A stretch of 64,000 nucleotides of DNA from Spirulinaceae cyanobacterium SM2_1_0. Its GTDB lineage: Bacteria; Cyanobacteriota; Cyanobacteriia; Cyanobacteriales; Spirulinaceae. How positions within the stretch are numbered: the stretch's first letter is position 1; each line of letters starts with the position of its first letter. Positions 1-9,249 of the stretch are shown piece by piece. The stretch is taken from positions 62,001-126,000 of the forward strand of contig JAAUTY010000002.1 in assembly GCA_012031265.1 (NCBI GenBank), written 5' to 3'. The position numbers were made by a program, and so were the translations under genes. The notes beneath the pieces are model-generated. The model ran no database searches and had not been told where the DNA came from. It saw only the letters and a list, made by a program, of their open reading frames with translations.

Positions 1-845
1 GCAGACCCCGCCCAAATCGGCAAGAGCAAGGGCTTGCCAGCAGGATGTTGGGCTTGCAATTCCTGCGCTCGCCGCCATTCTTCAGCCACCATCTCACTCC
101 GCAGCGCCTGTTCCGAGAGCAGGAACAGGAGATAATCGCAGCCGCGCAGTTTCTGTTCCAGCCAGGACACCCAGCCAGGATCACCATACAGGTCATCACT
201 CGCCATAAAGGCGCGGTAGCGCGCTTCGGTCAGCGCCTGATACAACTGGTTAGCCAATATGCTGTCGGGTTCGCGGGTACGGTAGGTCACCAGGACATTG
301 GCGCGAATCATCGGACGCGCCGGAGGGGCGATCGCATAGACGGCGCTCGGTTCGGCAGCAGTTGCCAGCGAGTGTAGACCCAGATCGGTCACATTGAGTT
401 TGAGATGGTGCTTGACAGCCTGGTAAGCCGCCTGCGAGAGACAGATGCCACCCGGGGCAGCGAGCCGTTGCAAGCGGACGACGAGCGGATCACTGGTTGC
501 GGTTGCCACACTGCGATCCCCGACATTTTCGAGGTGAATGCCGAGCCGATGATCGAGGCGATCGCGGGGGGAAACTTGCGCCCCAGCCTGGGCGAGGGCA
601 GTTTGGCTGGCGATCGCGTAGAGCACAGCTTGTTCAGCACTGGCAAAGGCGAGCAGCAGTCCGCTCTCGAAGGTCTGGAGCACGGTGCCGTCGTGTTGAG
701 CCGCGAGCGCGCGCAGCAACTGGCGATCGCGTTCGAGCAAAGTCAAGGTCTGCGCGGCGTCGGCAGCACGCCGGGGACGGAAGCCCTCGACGGCGGTGCA
801 AACGACTGCTGTTGGTCGGCGCGTTGCGATCGGTGTCGATGCCAT
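1..845 (-). CDS. TIR-domain protein with degenerate class III cyclase-like N-terminal domain (partial, runs off window)
   Basis: About 281 residues are visible from the ATG at 845; the C-terminus lies beyond base 1. Residues ~13-175 follow the layout of a class III nucleotide cyclase (VVCTAVEGF, then LAAQHDGTVLQTFESG, then HRLGIHLENVGD, then RLAAPGGICLSQAAY). The usual metal-binding Asp and the K-x-x-GD segment are replaced (TAVEG, QTFES), so catalysis is unlikely. Residues ~190-281 resemble a TIR domain: IRANVLVTYRTRE at the start, then DYLLFLLSEQALRSEMVAEEW, which holds the Ser/Glu region of the TIR active site. The downstream part is often an NTPase in cyanobacterial TIR proteins, but it is not visible here. 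Divergent from ahcY. Family assignment is from motif reading only. Confidence 0.72.
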   Translation of the reverse strand, partial: MASTPIATRRPTAVVCTAVEGFRPRRAADAAQTLTLLERDRQLLRALAAQHDGTVLQTFESGLLLAFASAEQAVLYAIASQTALAQAGAQVSPRDRLDHRLGIHLENVGDRSVATATSDPLVVRLQRLAAPGGICLSQAAYQAVKHHLKLNVTDLGLHSLATAAEPSAVYAIAPPARPMIRANVLVTYRTREPDSILANQLYQALTEARYRAFMASDDLYGDPGWVSWLEQKLRGCDYLLFLLSEQALRSEMVAEEWRRAQELQAQHPAGKPLLLPIWAGS

Positions 846-1048
846 AGTCCCTGGAGTCCACGTGCGGGTTAGCGAGACCCAACCACCACATGGCTCGGTT
901 CACACTCAGCCAGGAATGCCAACGATCAGTAATACTGGAGATTGGCTTGCTGACCACGAGGCCGTTGCCCCTCGATCTCCGATTAGAATTGCAGCCGACG
1001 GGCGATCGCCCACGAACTGTTCCCACAGCGGTTGGGGATGAAGAATAG

Positions 1049-2518
<1,470 letters not shown>

Positions 2519-2684
2519 GGTGATTGGGGCGAAGGCCTACCAATCGCCCTGAGAAGTGAGACTGGAGGAGTTGGCTCTCCAGGAATTGTGCTGGAGGGAA
2601 GTATAGTCATGATACAGAATTCCTCAGGGTGAATTCCTGAATACCTTATCAGGTGGGAATTTCAGCTCTGAAAGCCCCAGCTTA

Positions 2685-3081
2685 TCACCATAGATCCTGG
2701 AGAGCCTCTTTGATTTTGTCCTTGGTGCTCTCGCGAGAATTGACGTTGGGGATGTGGAGGATAGTTTTCTCACTGGGGTTGAGCACCGCCATGATTTCGT
2801 CAGTGTAGCTGCCGGCGTAGCGGTTCATTGTGAAAGCTGGAGCCAATCGCTTTTTCCGGCACCACGACGATTGCTTGTTTCAGTCCCTGGTTCTCCAGCT
2901 TGTCAAGGGCAATGAACATCAGCGCCCGACTCTTGCCAGAGGCAGGCGGCGATTTGATTCGCCGCGCTTTTTGGTAGGCGCGTTCCTGCATGGGGCGCAT
3001 CCCCAGTTCGTTGGCTTTGGTGGAGGAAACGTCTTGGGCGTAGGTGACGGAAACAGAGGGGATAGCGGTGGGTTTACTCAT
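2685..3081 (-). pseudogene. DEAD/DEAH-box helicase remnant (internal deletion and frame change)
   Basis: The N-terminal part reads MRPMQERAYQ, IKSPPASGKSRALMFIALDKL (a Walker A-like PPASGKS) and AIVVVPEKAIGSSFHNEPL. That is the start of a DEAD/DEAH or type III restriction-type helicase. The reading frame stops at 2800. In a second frame the text continues DEIMAVLNPSEKTILHIPNVNS to a stop at 2685, which resembles a later segment of the same kind of protein. Most of the helicase core is therefore missing. The start codon overlaps the upstream PIN remnant by an ATGA junction, so the two were once co-translated. Non-functional as read. Confidence 0.75.
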
Positions 3082-3416
3082 GAATCTGAGGAGGCGAGTT
3101 GGTCTAGGAAGTCGGTGGGAGAGTAGATGGGTAGAGTACTGCCCCTGAAGTCTTTGGCATTGCGCGTGACAATAGCATCGAGTCCTTGGGCGACGGCACT
3201 GAAGATTTGAATCGCGTCTTCAAAGTCGGCGTAATCAGAATTCAATGCCGATTCCAAAATGCCCCGGTCCACTGGACAAATGACCATCGCTGTCAGCGTT
3301 TCTGAAACAGCTTGCTTGGCTTTGTCGAGGCTTTGGGTATGTCTACGAGCAATGTAGAAAATATCGGTCAGGGTGGTGGCGGTGACGCCGCCAACTACGT
3401 AACTATTCAGGCTAGC
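3078..3416 (-). pseudogene. PIN-domain (VapC-like) ribonuclease remnant, N-terminus missing
   Basis: The open frame encodes VVGGVTATTLTDIFYIARR, then an SALNSDYADFEDAIQIFSA segment with the conserved acidic D-x-x-D, then GLDAIVTRNAKDFRGSTLPIYSPTDFL, all typical of PIN ribonucleases. The N-terminal strand with the first catalytic Asp is absent: a stop lies in frame at 3417-3419 and no good start precedes the conserved part. An internal ATG at 3287 would give only 69 residues. It overlaps the helicase remnant by 4 bp. I infer a decayed toxin/helicase locus. Confidence 0.75.
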
Positions 3417-3446
3417 CTAGACTTTGGCTGGTGGGGATGGCTGCTC

Positions 3447-4847
3447 TCAGCCGGGATTCAGCCGCCCGCGCCCGCTCCAGAGGTCTTGCCACCAGGGGCG
3501 CGGATCTTCAGGCGTCGGCAGGGTGTCAATCTTGCGGCGAATGTCGCTGAGTCGCCAACCCGTCAGGCTCGCCAGCGTTTCTGCTTCGCGGGCTTGGCGA
3601 TCGCGCACTTGTTGTCGATAGGGGTCGGCGGCTGCACATTCCATCTCGCCGCGATAGGGCCGACGGATGATGTAGCGTCCCTGGAAATTCTCCCGATTGG
3701 CCGTCTGTTGGAAGCGGAGGTCTTCGGGGAAGCGATCGCGCGTATACCGCACATGCAGCCGCGTGATGAACACATTTTGCGGGCCGGGTTGTGCGGGCAG
3801 GCGGCGTGGCTGTCCTGGTTGTGGACGGAGATTGTTCAGCCAAAACACCCCTGCTTGGCGCAGCTCCTCCGGCGTCAACGGATTCGCCGCACAGGGATCG
3901 CACCAGGCCATGTCCCAAGCATATTCTAGAAAGGCTGCACGTTTGCCCTCGCGGTCGTAGCTGTGGGTGAACATCGCCTTGTAGAAGTCGCCGAACTCGT
4001 CCTCGACAAACTCCGGCAACTCTTCATCAGACGGAATCCGCACCGTGCGGTAGTTGGTTAGCTCCACCTGACCGCGTGGCGAGAGCAGATAGACGATCAA
4101 GTCCTGAGCTTCGGTTGCATTCATCGTGCCGAGACGGATCGGCAGCATAAATCGCGACGACTCGTAGGCCATCATTAGCGGTCGCAGCCGCTGGAAATCG
4201 CCGTCTTCAAACTCCTCCAGATTCACCCGCGCCACGAAAAATTTCAAGCCATCGCGAATATAAGGCTGAAGCAAACGGCTGGCATTTTCCGGCAAGCGGT
4301 AGTCGTTTTGCCGCAGCCAAGTTTCCAGGCCCTCAGACTCGCGGGCGCTCAGAATCAGAATGTCGTATTCGCCGACCGAAAACTGTGATTCGATCGTGAC
4401 GCCAAGACTTTCGGCATCATCAAATTCTAAGGCTTCATTCGCTGTGCCGCGGGCGGCCCCAGGCGCTTGCGGCATTGGTGCCGGCAAGGCTACTGGGTCA
4501 CAGGGATTATGGTCGAAATATTCCACTAGGCGCGGGGCGCTGAAGGTGTCGAGCCGTTCGATGATTTCTGGCTCGCCGACGTGGACTTGTTCCTCCTCCA
4601 GCACGACGGGGACGGGAACAACGAGGGCAAAGTCTTTGACCTCGCCCTGGTAATCATTGGCCATCGTCAGAACCGTGCGATCGCCATCCCGCGCGATGAT
4701 CACCTGCGACGCCTGGTTGTACAAACTTGCATCCGCCTTGGACACATAGAAGCCGCAAAAGGCCCAAGCCGGGGCAACCAGCGCGACGCAGCCAAACAGG
4801 CTCAGCAGCAGCGTAGCGGCGGCTCGCCCGATCGTTTTCATGTTCAT
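3447..4847 (-). CDS. DUF2330 domain-containing exported protein
   Basis: A 466-residue protein with a clear signal peptide (MNMKTIGRAAATLLLSLF...APAWA), then CGFYVSKADASLYNQASQVIIARDG, the usual opening of DUF2330 proteins. That family has no known biochemical role. Conserved Cys residues (FCGFY, NPCDP, WCDPCAA) suggest disulfides or metal binding outside the cytoplasm. A good ribosome site (AGGAG) precedes the ATG. It follows the RnfD-like gene by 124 bp on the same strand, so the two probably form a transcription unit linking this exported protein to a membrane electron-transport-like partner. Confidence 0.85.
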   Translation of the reverse strand: MNMKTIGRAAATLLLSLFGCVALVAPAWAFCGFYVSKADASLYNQASQVIIARDGDRTVLTMANDYQGEVKDFALVVPVPVVLEEEQVHVGEPEIIERLDTFSAPRLVEYFDHNPCDPVALPAPMPQAPGAARGTANEALEFDDAESLGVTIESQFSVGEYDILILSARESEGLETWLRQNDYRLPENASRLLQPYIRDGLKFFVARVNLEEFEDGDFQRLRPLMMAYESSRFMLPIRLGTMNATEAQDLIVYLLSPRGQVELTNYRTVRIPSDEELPEFVEDEFGDFYKAMFTHSYDREGKRAAFLEYAWDMAWCDPCAANPLTPEELRQAGVFWLNNLRPQPGQPRRLPAQPGPQNVFITRLHVRYTRDRFPEDLRFQQTANRENFQGRYIIRRPYRGEMECAAADPYRQQVRDRQAREAETLASLTGWRLSDIRRKIDTLPTPEDPRPWWQDLWSGRGRLNPG

Positions 4848-4894
4848 GAAAATTTCTCCTCTGCAAATTGCAACAATAGAACTGAGGCCGGGAT

Positions 4895-5770
4895 TTAACC
4901 GTCTGCCAGCGTCTGGCGATCGCGCCGATATACCGCACGCCAGTCAAAGGCTGGCGCTTGCCAGCGGGCATCGAGCAGCGGCGTCAGCGGCGCGAGGGCA
5001 AATAGCGACCAGAAGATCGCGGTTGGTAGGTAGAACTGGTGTTGTAAAACGAAAGTGCTGAGGGCGATCGCCACCGCCCACAGCAGCCGCGCCCCACGGG
5101 CATTGGGGATCGAGCGCGGGTCAGTGAGCATGAACAGGGCGAAGAGCAATAGACTGCCGCTGCTGAATTGGTGCGCCCAGATGTCCCAGGCTTGGTGAAG
5201 GTAGAGCGATCGCGCCGCTTCGAGACCGCCATAGCTAACCAAGAAGGCAGCGGAAGTCTCCCAACGACCGACCCAGCCCAAGACCAGACAGCCTGCACCA
5301 GCAAAAAATAGAAGATAGATCGGCTCTGCGCCCCACTGACCGGGCGACACCCAGGCATTTTGCGTCAGCAAGAGCACGGCGATGATGCCGAAGTTGGCCG
5401 GATTGAAAAAGTGCTTGCCCTGGTAACGCAACAGGGACTTACTGGCAATGGCGAGACACCCGGCGATCGCCATCGTCAGCGGTGAGTTCGCCCGCAGCAG
5501 CAGGCAGAGTCCGAGGCTGGTGATCAGGGCGCTACGCCAGCCGGGGAGCGAGAGTAAGGGGACGGGGCGGGTGTCGGGGGCGATCGCCGCACCGAGCCGT
5601 CGCTGTTGCGCATAGGGGATTAGAACCGTACTCAGCCATTGCGCCAGCAGGCAACTGGCGATCGTCGCCAGCAACAGCGACGGGTGTAGCGTCCAGTCGC
5701 GGGTACTGACCCCCAGCAACAAAAACAGTGCCAGAAAGGCAATCTGAGCATCGCGGGCATCTTTAAACAT
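4895..5770 (-). CDS. RnfD/NqrB-like membrane protein
   Basis: About 291 residues with roughly nine or ten hydrophobic segments. The motif KHFFNPANFGI and the end-segment FMLTDPRSIPNARGARLLWA match the RnfD/NqrB family, whose members carry a covalent flavin in Rnf and Nqr ion-pumping complexes. I do not see the other Rnf/Nqr subunits, so it probably works in another setting. The ATG at 5770 was chosen over 5815 because GGGAGGAAATCAA sits just upstream. The partner downstream is the DUF2330 gene. Confidence 0.82.
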   Translation of the reverse strand: MFKDARDAQIAFLALFLLLGVSTRDWTLHPSLLLATIASCLLAQWLSTVLIPYAQQRRLGAAIAPDTRPVPLLSLPGWRSALITSLGLCLLLRANSPLTMAIAGCLAIASKSLLRYQGKHFFNPANFGIIAVLLLTQNAWVSPGQWGAEPIYLLFFAGAGCLVLGWVGRWETSAAFLVSYGGLEAARSLYLHQAWDIWAHQFSSGSLLLFALFMLTDPRSIPNARGARLLWAVAIALSTFVLQHQFYLPTAIFWSLFALAPLTPLLDARWQAPAFDWRAVYRRDRQTLADG

Positions 5771-5959
5771 TTGATTTCCTCCCAAATGAACAGTGCAAAG
5801 CGAGCCGCTCGTCAAAATTTACGTTTCAGTATGCCGGGATTCATCATCAACCACCGGGAAGTTACAGTTTAGGTAACCAAAAAGTTGCCTCGTTGCGTTG
5901 TCGATTGAGGTTTTGGTCGATCGCGTTCAGGTGCATTGATCCAACTCGAGGGAACTGCT

Positions 5960-6694
5960 ATGCCGACACTGCGAGCGGTGGATACCGATCTCTGGGTCGC
6001 GGAACAACCGTTGCGATATTTAGGGCTGGAGGTCGGCACCCGCATGACCGTCGTGCGTTTGGCGACGGGCGAGTTGGCCCTGATCTCGGCGATCGCCCTC
6101 GATGCCTCACTCCAATCACAACTGGATACCCTGGGAACCGTGCGCTACATCATCGCCCCGAATTCATTTCACTACCGCTTCGCGGCTGATTGCCGAGCGC
6201 GCTACCCAGAGGCTGAGTTTTTGGCGGCTCCCGGTTTGCGGGCAAAAAAGCCGGAACTAGCGATTGACCGCGAGCTGAAGACGGGGGAAGTGATCGGTGA
6301 GGCACTCGAATGTAGCGCCTTTGCAGGGGTCAATGTCCTGACACCGAATGGGATCGCCGCCCTGAATGAATACATCTTTTTTCACCGGATCAGCCGCACC
6401 TTGATTTTGACGGATACGGCTTTTTACTTCGACAGCAGCTTTCCGCTCTTGACACAATTCGCCGGTCGCCTGCTGGGTTCCTATCAGCAGTTGCGCCCAT
6501 CGATTTTAGAGAAGCTCGCTTCACGAGAAAAGGAGCAGATTCGCGCGGCGGTGGAGCGGGCGATCGCTTGGGATTTTCAGCGCGTGATCGTCGCCCACGG
6601 CAATATCGTCGAGCAGACCGCGAAGCAACAGTTTGTAGCGGGCTATGAGTGGTTGCTAGTACCGCTACGCGGAGTTCTGAATTTTGAGTTCTGA
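5960..6694 (+). CDS. DUF4336 domain-containing protein
   Basis: Reads MPTLRAVDTDLWVAEQPLRYLGLEVGTRMTVVRL, the typical start of DUF4336 proteins, which have a metallo-beta-lactamase-like outline but unknown function. Later conserved parts include IIAPNSFHYRF, ILTDTAFYFD and VIVAHGNIVE. The ATG at 5960 has GAGG upstream and fits the family start better than 5936. The final residues (LVPLRGVLNFEF) are not native: they are translated from the family A repeat that begins at 6656, so the original C-terminus has been replaced or extended. Confidence 0.9.
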   Translation: MPTLRAVDTDLWVAEQPLRYLGLEVGTRMTVVRLATGELALISAIALDASLQSQLDTLGTVRYIIAPNSFHYRFAADCRARYPEAEFLAAPGLRAKKPELAIDRELKTGEVIGEALECSAFAGVNVLTPNGIAALNEYIFFHRISRTLILTDTAFYFDSSFPLLTQFAGRLLGSYQQLRPSILEKLASREKEQIRAAVERAIAWDFQRVIVAHGNIVEQTAKQQFVAGYEWLLVPLRGVLNFEF

Positions 6695-6759
6695 GTACCT
6701 GCAATACCGGAATCCTGGGGATTTTGAATGGGCCTCTCATTTCCGCCGTCTTGTGCTAG
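6656..6759 (+). repeat. Family A interspersed repeat, copy 2 (subtype a)
   Basis: Runs from CTAGTACCGCTACGCGG to CCGCCGTCTTGTGCTAG, with the core GAGTTCTGAATTTTGAG and GGAATCCTGGGGATTTTGAA. Imperfect terminal inverted repeats are visible. The left 39 bp code for the C-terminal tail and stop of the DUF4336 gene. Confidence 0.88.
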
Positions 6760-6844
6760 GAGCAACACTCAGCTCTGGAGAGCGCTCGGAAAACCGGCCC
6801 GATTGTTAATGGAAATTTCAAGTTCAATATTTGCTTTTTAGCTC

Positions 6845-8011
6845 ATGAGCCAAGTTGTAGAACCAGCGAGTCAAAACGTAGAGATCCCAAGCCCTAAAAA
6901 TGCCGTGTTGCAGTGGCTTGTAGTTATTTTTCTCGTCTATCTACTGATCGCTGCTGTTAGCATGACCGGCGCTGGCTTCAACTCAGCAGCCGGTGAACGA
7001 GCTAAAGAACTATTTGCCTTCGCAACCAACCCCTTTCTCGGTTTGCTTGTGGGAACGATCACCACAGCCCTCATCCAATCCTCCAGCACGGTCACCTCAA
7101 TCATTGTTGGTCTGGTGGTAGGCGGCTTACCCGTGGCGACGGCTGTACCTATGGTCATGGGGGCCAATATTGGCACAACTATTACGAATACTTTGGTCAG
7201 CTTCGGTCACGTTGCTGACCAGGCTGAATTTAGAAAAGCGTTTGCTGCTGCGACCGTCCACGACTTTTTCAACCTCCTCAGTGTTCTGATCTTTCTGCCA
7301 CTGGAAATTCTTTTTCACCCGCTAGAAAAAATTGGTTTGTTTCTGGCGACGCTCTTTGTCGGCGGCGGCTCGATGAGCATCAAAAATCTGAATATCGTGA
7401 AAACCGTCACCAGTCCGCCTGTCGATCTGTTCACAGCGACAACGCATATTCTGCCCGCTCCCTTTGACGGCATCATGCTGATCGGGCTGGGAATTGGACT
7501 GATCTTCTTGGCAATTACTTTCATTGGCAAGCAGCTCAAGGTATTGATGGTGGGTCGCGCCAGGAATATTCTCCACACCGCGATCGGACGCGGCCCAATG
7601 GTCGGCATTCTAGCCGGGACGCTGATCACGATCGTAGTGCAGTCCTCCTCGACCACCACCAGTTTGATGGTGCCACTTGCTGGCGCTGGTGTATTCGAGC
7701 TGGCGCAGGTTTATCCGTTTACGCTGGGAGCCAACATCGGAACTTGCGTGACAGCGCTGCTCGCGGCGACGGCGGTGTTTGGTGCGGAGGCTGTACCAGC
7801 GCTGGAGATTGCCATGGTGCATTTGGTCTACAACGTGTTGGGAGTTGTCATTATTTATGGCATTCCTTTTCTCCGTCATTTGCCACTTCAGGGAGCTGAA
7901 GCCTTGGCGGCGATCGCCTCAGAACATCAGTATCTCGCTATTGCCTACATCATTACGGTGTTTTTCCTACTACCAGGAATCTTGCTGGGGATCACAGCTC
8001 TGACTTGGTAA
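6845..8011 (+). CDS. Na+/phosphate cotransporter family protein (NptA/YjbB-like)
   Basis: A 388-residue inner-membrane protein with the duplicated Na/Pi symporter signature. The first copy is IQSSSTVTSIIVGLVVGG...MGANIGTTITN near residues 78-115. The second is VVQSSSTTTSLMVPLAGAG...LGANIGTCVTALLAA near 262-310. These QSSS and GANIGT motifs form the transport core and suggest sodium-driven phosphate or similar anion movement. It stands alone and is followed by a perfect hairpin at 8092-8120. Confidence 0.93.
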   Translation: MSQVVEPASQNVEIPSPKNAVLQWLVVIFLVYLLIAAVSMTGAGFNSAAGERAKELFAFATNPFLGLLVGTITTALIQSSSTVTSIIVGLVVGGLPVATAVPMVMGANIGTTITNTLVSFGHVADQAEFRKAFAAATVHDFFNLLSVLIFLPLEILFHPLEKIGLFLATLFVGGGSMSIKNLNIVKTVTSPPVDLFTATTHILPAPFDGIMLIGLGIGLIFLAITFIGKQLKVLMVGRARNILHTAIGRGPMVGILAGTLITIVVQSSSTTTSLMVPLAGAGVFELAQVYPFTLGANIGTCVTALLAATAVFGAEAVPALEIAMVHLVYNVLGVVIIYGIPFLRHLPLQGAEALAAIASEHQYLAIAYIITVFFLLPGILLGITALTW

Positions 8012-8091
8012 GCAGGAGCAGATTGTTGTGAGGGGGAAATTTGTCAGGAGTGAATGCTTTGAATGGACTCAAGAATCACAACTCATGCAAA

Positions 8092-8120
8092 AGATCCAGT
8101 CTCTCTAAGAAACTGGATCT
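8092..8120. terminator. Perfect 9-bp inverted repeat after the Na/Pi gene
   Basis: AGATCCAGT and ACTGGATCT are separated by 11 bases. The plus side lacks a T-run; on the minus strand the stem is followed by TTTT, so it would work better as a terminator for leftward transcripts. Placed between the Na/Pi gene and a family A repeat. Confidence 0.45.
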
Positions 8121-8195
8121 CCGAAAAAAGCTCAAATCTCTGGATAAAAAACAGCAATTCTGGAAGCGCTCTTCACCCAGAGTCGAGAATGACGG

Positions 8196-8308
8196 TTAGT
8201 ACCGCTACGCGGAATTTTGAGTTCTGAGTTTTGAGTGATGAGTGCGCAGACAATACAGGCATCCTACGGATCCTGAATGGGCATCCCATTTCCGCCGCCT
8301 TGTGCTAG
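8196..8308 (+). repeat. Family A interspersed repeat, copy 3 (subtype b)
   Basis: From TTAGTACCGCTACGCGG to CCGCCGCCTTGTGCTAG. The middle reads CAGACAATACAGGCATCC then GGATCCTGAATGGG, which defines subtype b along with the copies at 35040, 39851 and 44053. It lies 14 bp beyond the stop of the small exported protein on the minus strand. Confidence 0.88.
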
Positions 8309-8321
8309 AAGTTTTAACCAC

Positions 8322-8678
8322 TTAGCTTGCTGGATTGGCTCGCTTCAAAGCCTCGCCGACCTGCTCGCGAACCGTCGTTTTGTCACTGGAGTTGGCAGAG
8401 TTGTGCATCTGGTCGCGCTCGCTGCTGCCCTGAACACCATTCAGTCCAGATTGTGACTTGTTCTTGACTGATTCCATATCGCGTGGGCCGCTTTTTGCCA
8501 CCTGGTTGGTGTTTTGCTTGACATCCTCCATCTTGGCAGTGCGATCGCCAGTCTGGTCATTTGAGTTACCAAATGCTAGAGCCGGTGTCGCGGCACTGCA
8601 CAGCAATAATGTACAAGCCAATACTACTAGGAGCGTCTGGGTCAGGCTGTTCAGGACGCTTTGTACAAAATGTCTCAT
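8322..8678 (-). CDS. Small exported low-complexity protein of unknown function
   Basis: About 118 residues from the ATG at 8678, which has GGAG upstream. There is a hydrophobic signal segment (SLTQTLLVVLACTLLLCSAATPALA), then a hydrophilic tail rich in Asn, Gln, Ser and Lys (GNSNDQTGDRTAKMEDVKQ, SVKNKSQSGLNGVQGSSERDQ). No domain is recognised. The next gene upstream on the same strand is the CsbD-like exported protein, 48 bp away. The shared export signal and hydrophilic tails suggest a paired envelope or stress role, which is inference. Confidence 0.7.
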   Translation of the reverse strand: MRHFVQSVLNSLTQTLLVVLACTLLLCSAATPALAFGNSNDQTGDRTAKMEDVKQNTNQVAKSGPRDMESVKNKSQSGLNGVQGSSERDQMHNSANSSDKTTVREQVGEALKRANPAS

Positions 8679-8726
8679 GATGTTTCTCCGAATTAGTAAC
8701 TTTGCATCTATCAAAAGTGCCAATTC

Positions 8727-9125
8727 CTAGTCGAAGAAATTGCCCACTTTGTCCATGAAGTTTTCTGCTGAATCCTGGGCAGCATCACTCGCTTCGTCTA
8801 CAGCATTGCGGGTACGACCCAGATCTTGCTTGGCTCGGCCCTTGACTTGATTCATTGCCCCTTCGACTTGACCCTCAGCACCCCCGATCTGGCGCTGGAC
8901 GCGACCAACATCGGATTGCGCTTTGCCTCTCATTTGTTGAGTCGTGCCTTCGCCGGCCACTGCATCGATCCCTTGCTCAACCTTGTTCTGAGCCGTTTCA
9001 GCCGCATTGTTCACTGCTAAGGCGCGATCGCTCAAGCCAAAGGCTGAGCCTGAAAGCAAGGTCAAGGTCAAAATCCCTACACAGAGCAGCGATTTCAACT
9101 GATGACTAACCTTTTCTAAATTCAT
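8727..9125 (-). CDS. CsbD-like exported protein
   Basis: A 132-residue protein with an N-terminal signal segment (LLCVGILTLTLLSGSAFG), then a hydrophilic helical region with GAEGQVEGAMNQVKGRAKQ, close to the repeated Gly-x-Lys pattern of CsbD stress proteins. CsbD proteins are usually cytosolic and stress-induced; this one appears to be exported. GGAG precedes the ATG. It probably forms a two-gene unit with the small exported protein downstream. Confidence 0.72.
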   Translation of the reverse strand: MNLEKVSHQLKSLLCVGILTLTLLSGSAFGLSDRALAVNNAAETAQNKVEQGIDAVAGEGTTQQMRGKAQSDVGRVQRQIGGAEGQVEGAMNQVKGRAKQDLGRTRNAVDEASDAAQDSAENFMDKVGNFFD

Positions 9126-9249
9126 GGTGAGTTCTCCAAATTAATCACCCCTAGCAGCGAATCCCTGCTGGAGTGAACCTAACCTAGGTATAAGGTGTAA
9201 TTCGTGACTGCCCATCACTCTCGTGGCATATTCAAATCAAGGCTCTGAT

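Noticed and set aside
2519-2684. Short inverted repeats (CTGGAG/CTCCAG; GAATTC pair) after family A copy 1.
   Set aside because: Too short to separate from chance, and without a clear neighbour to regulate.
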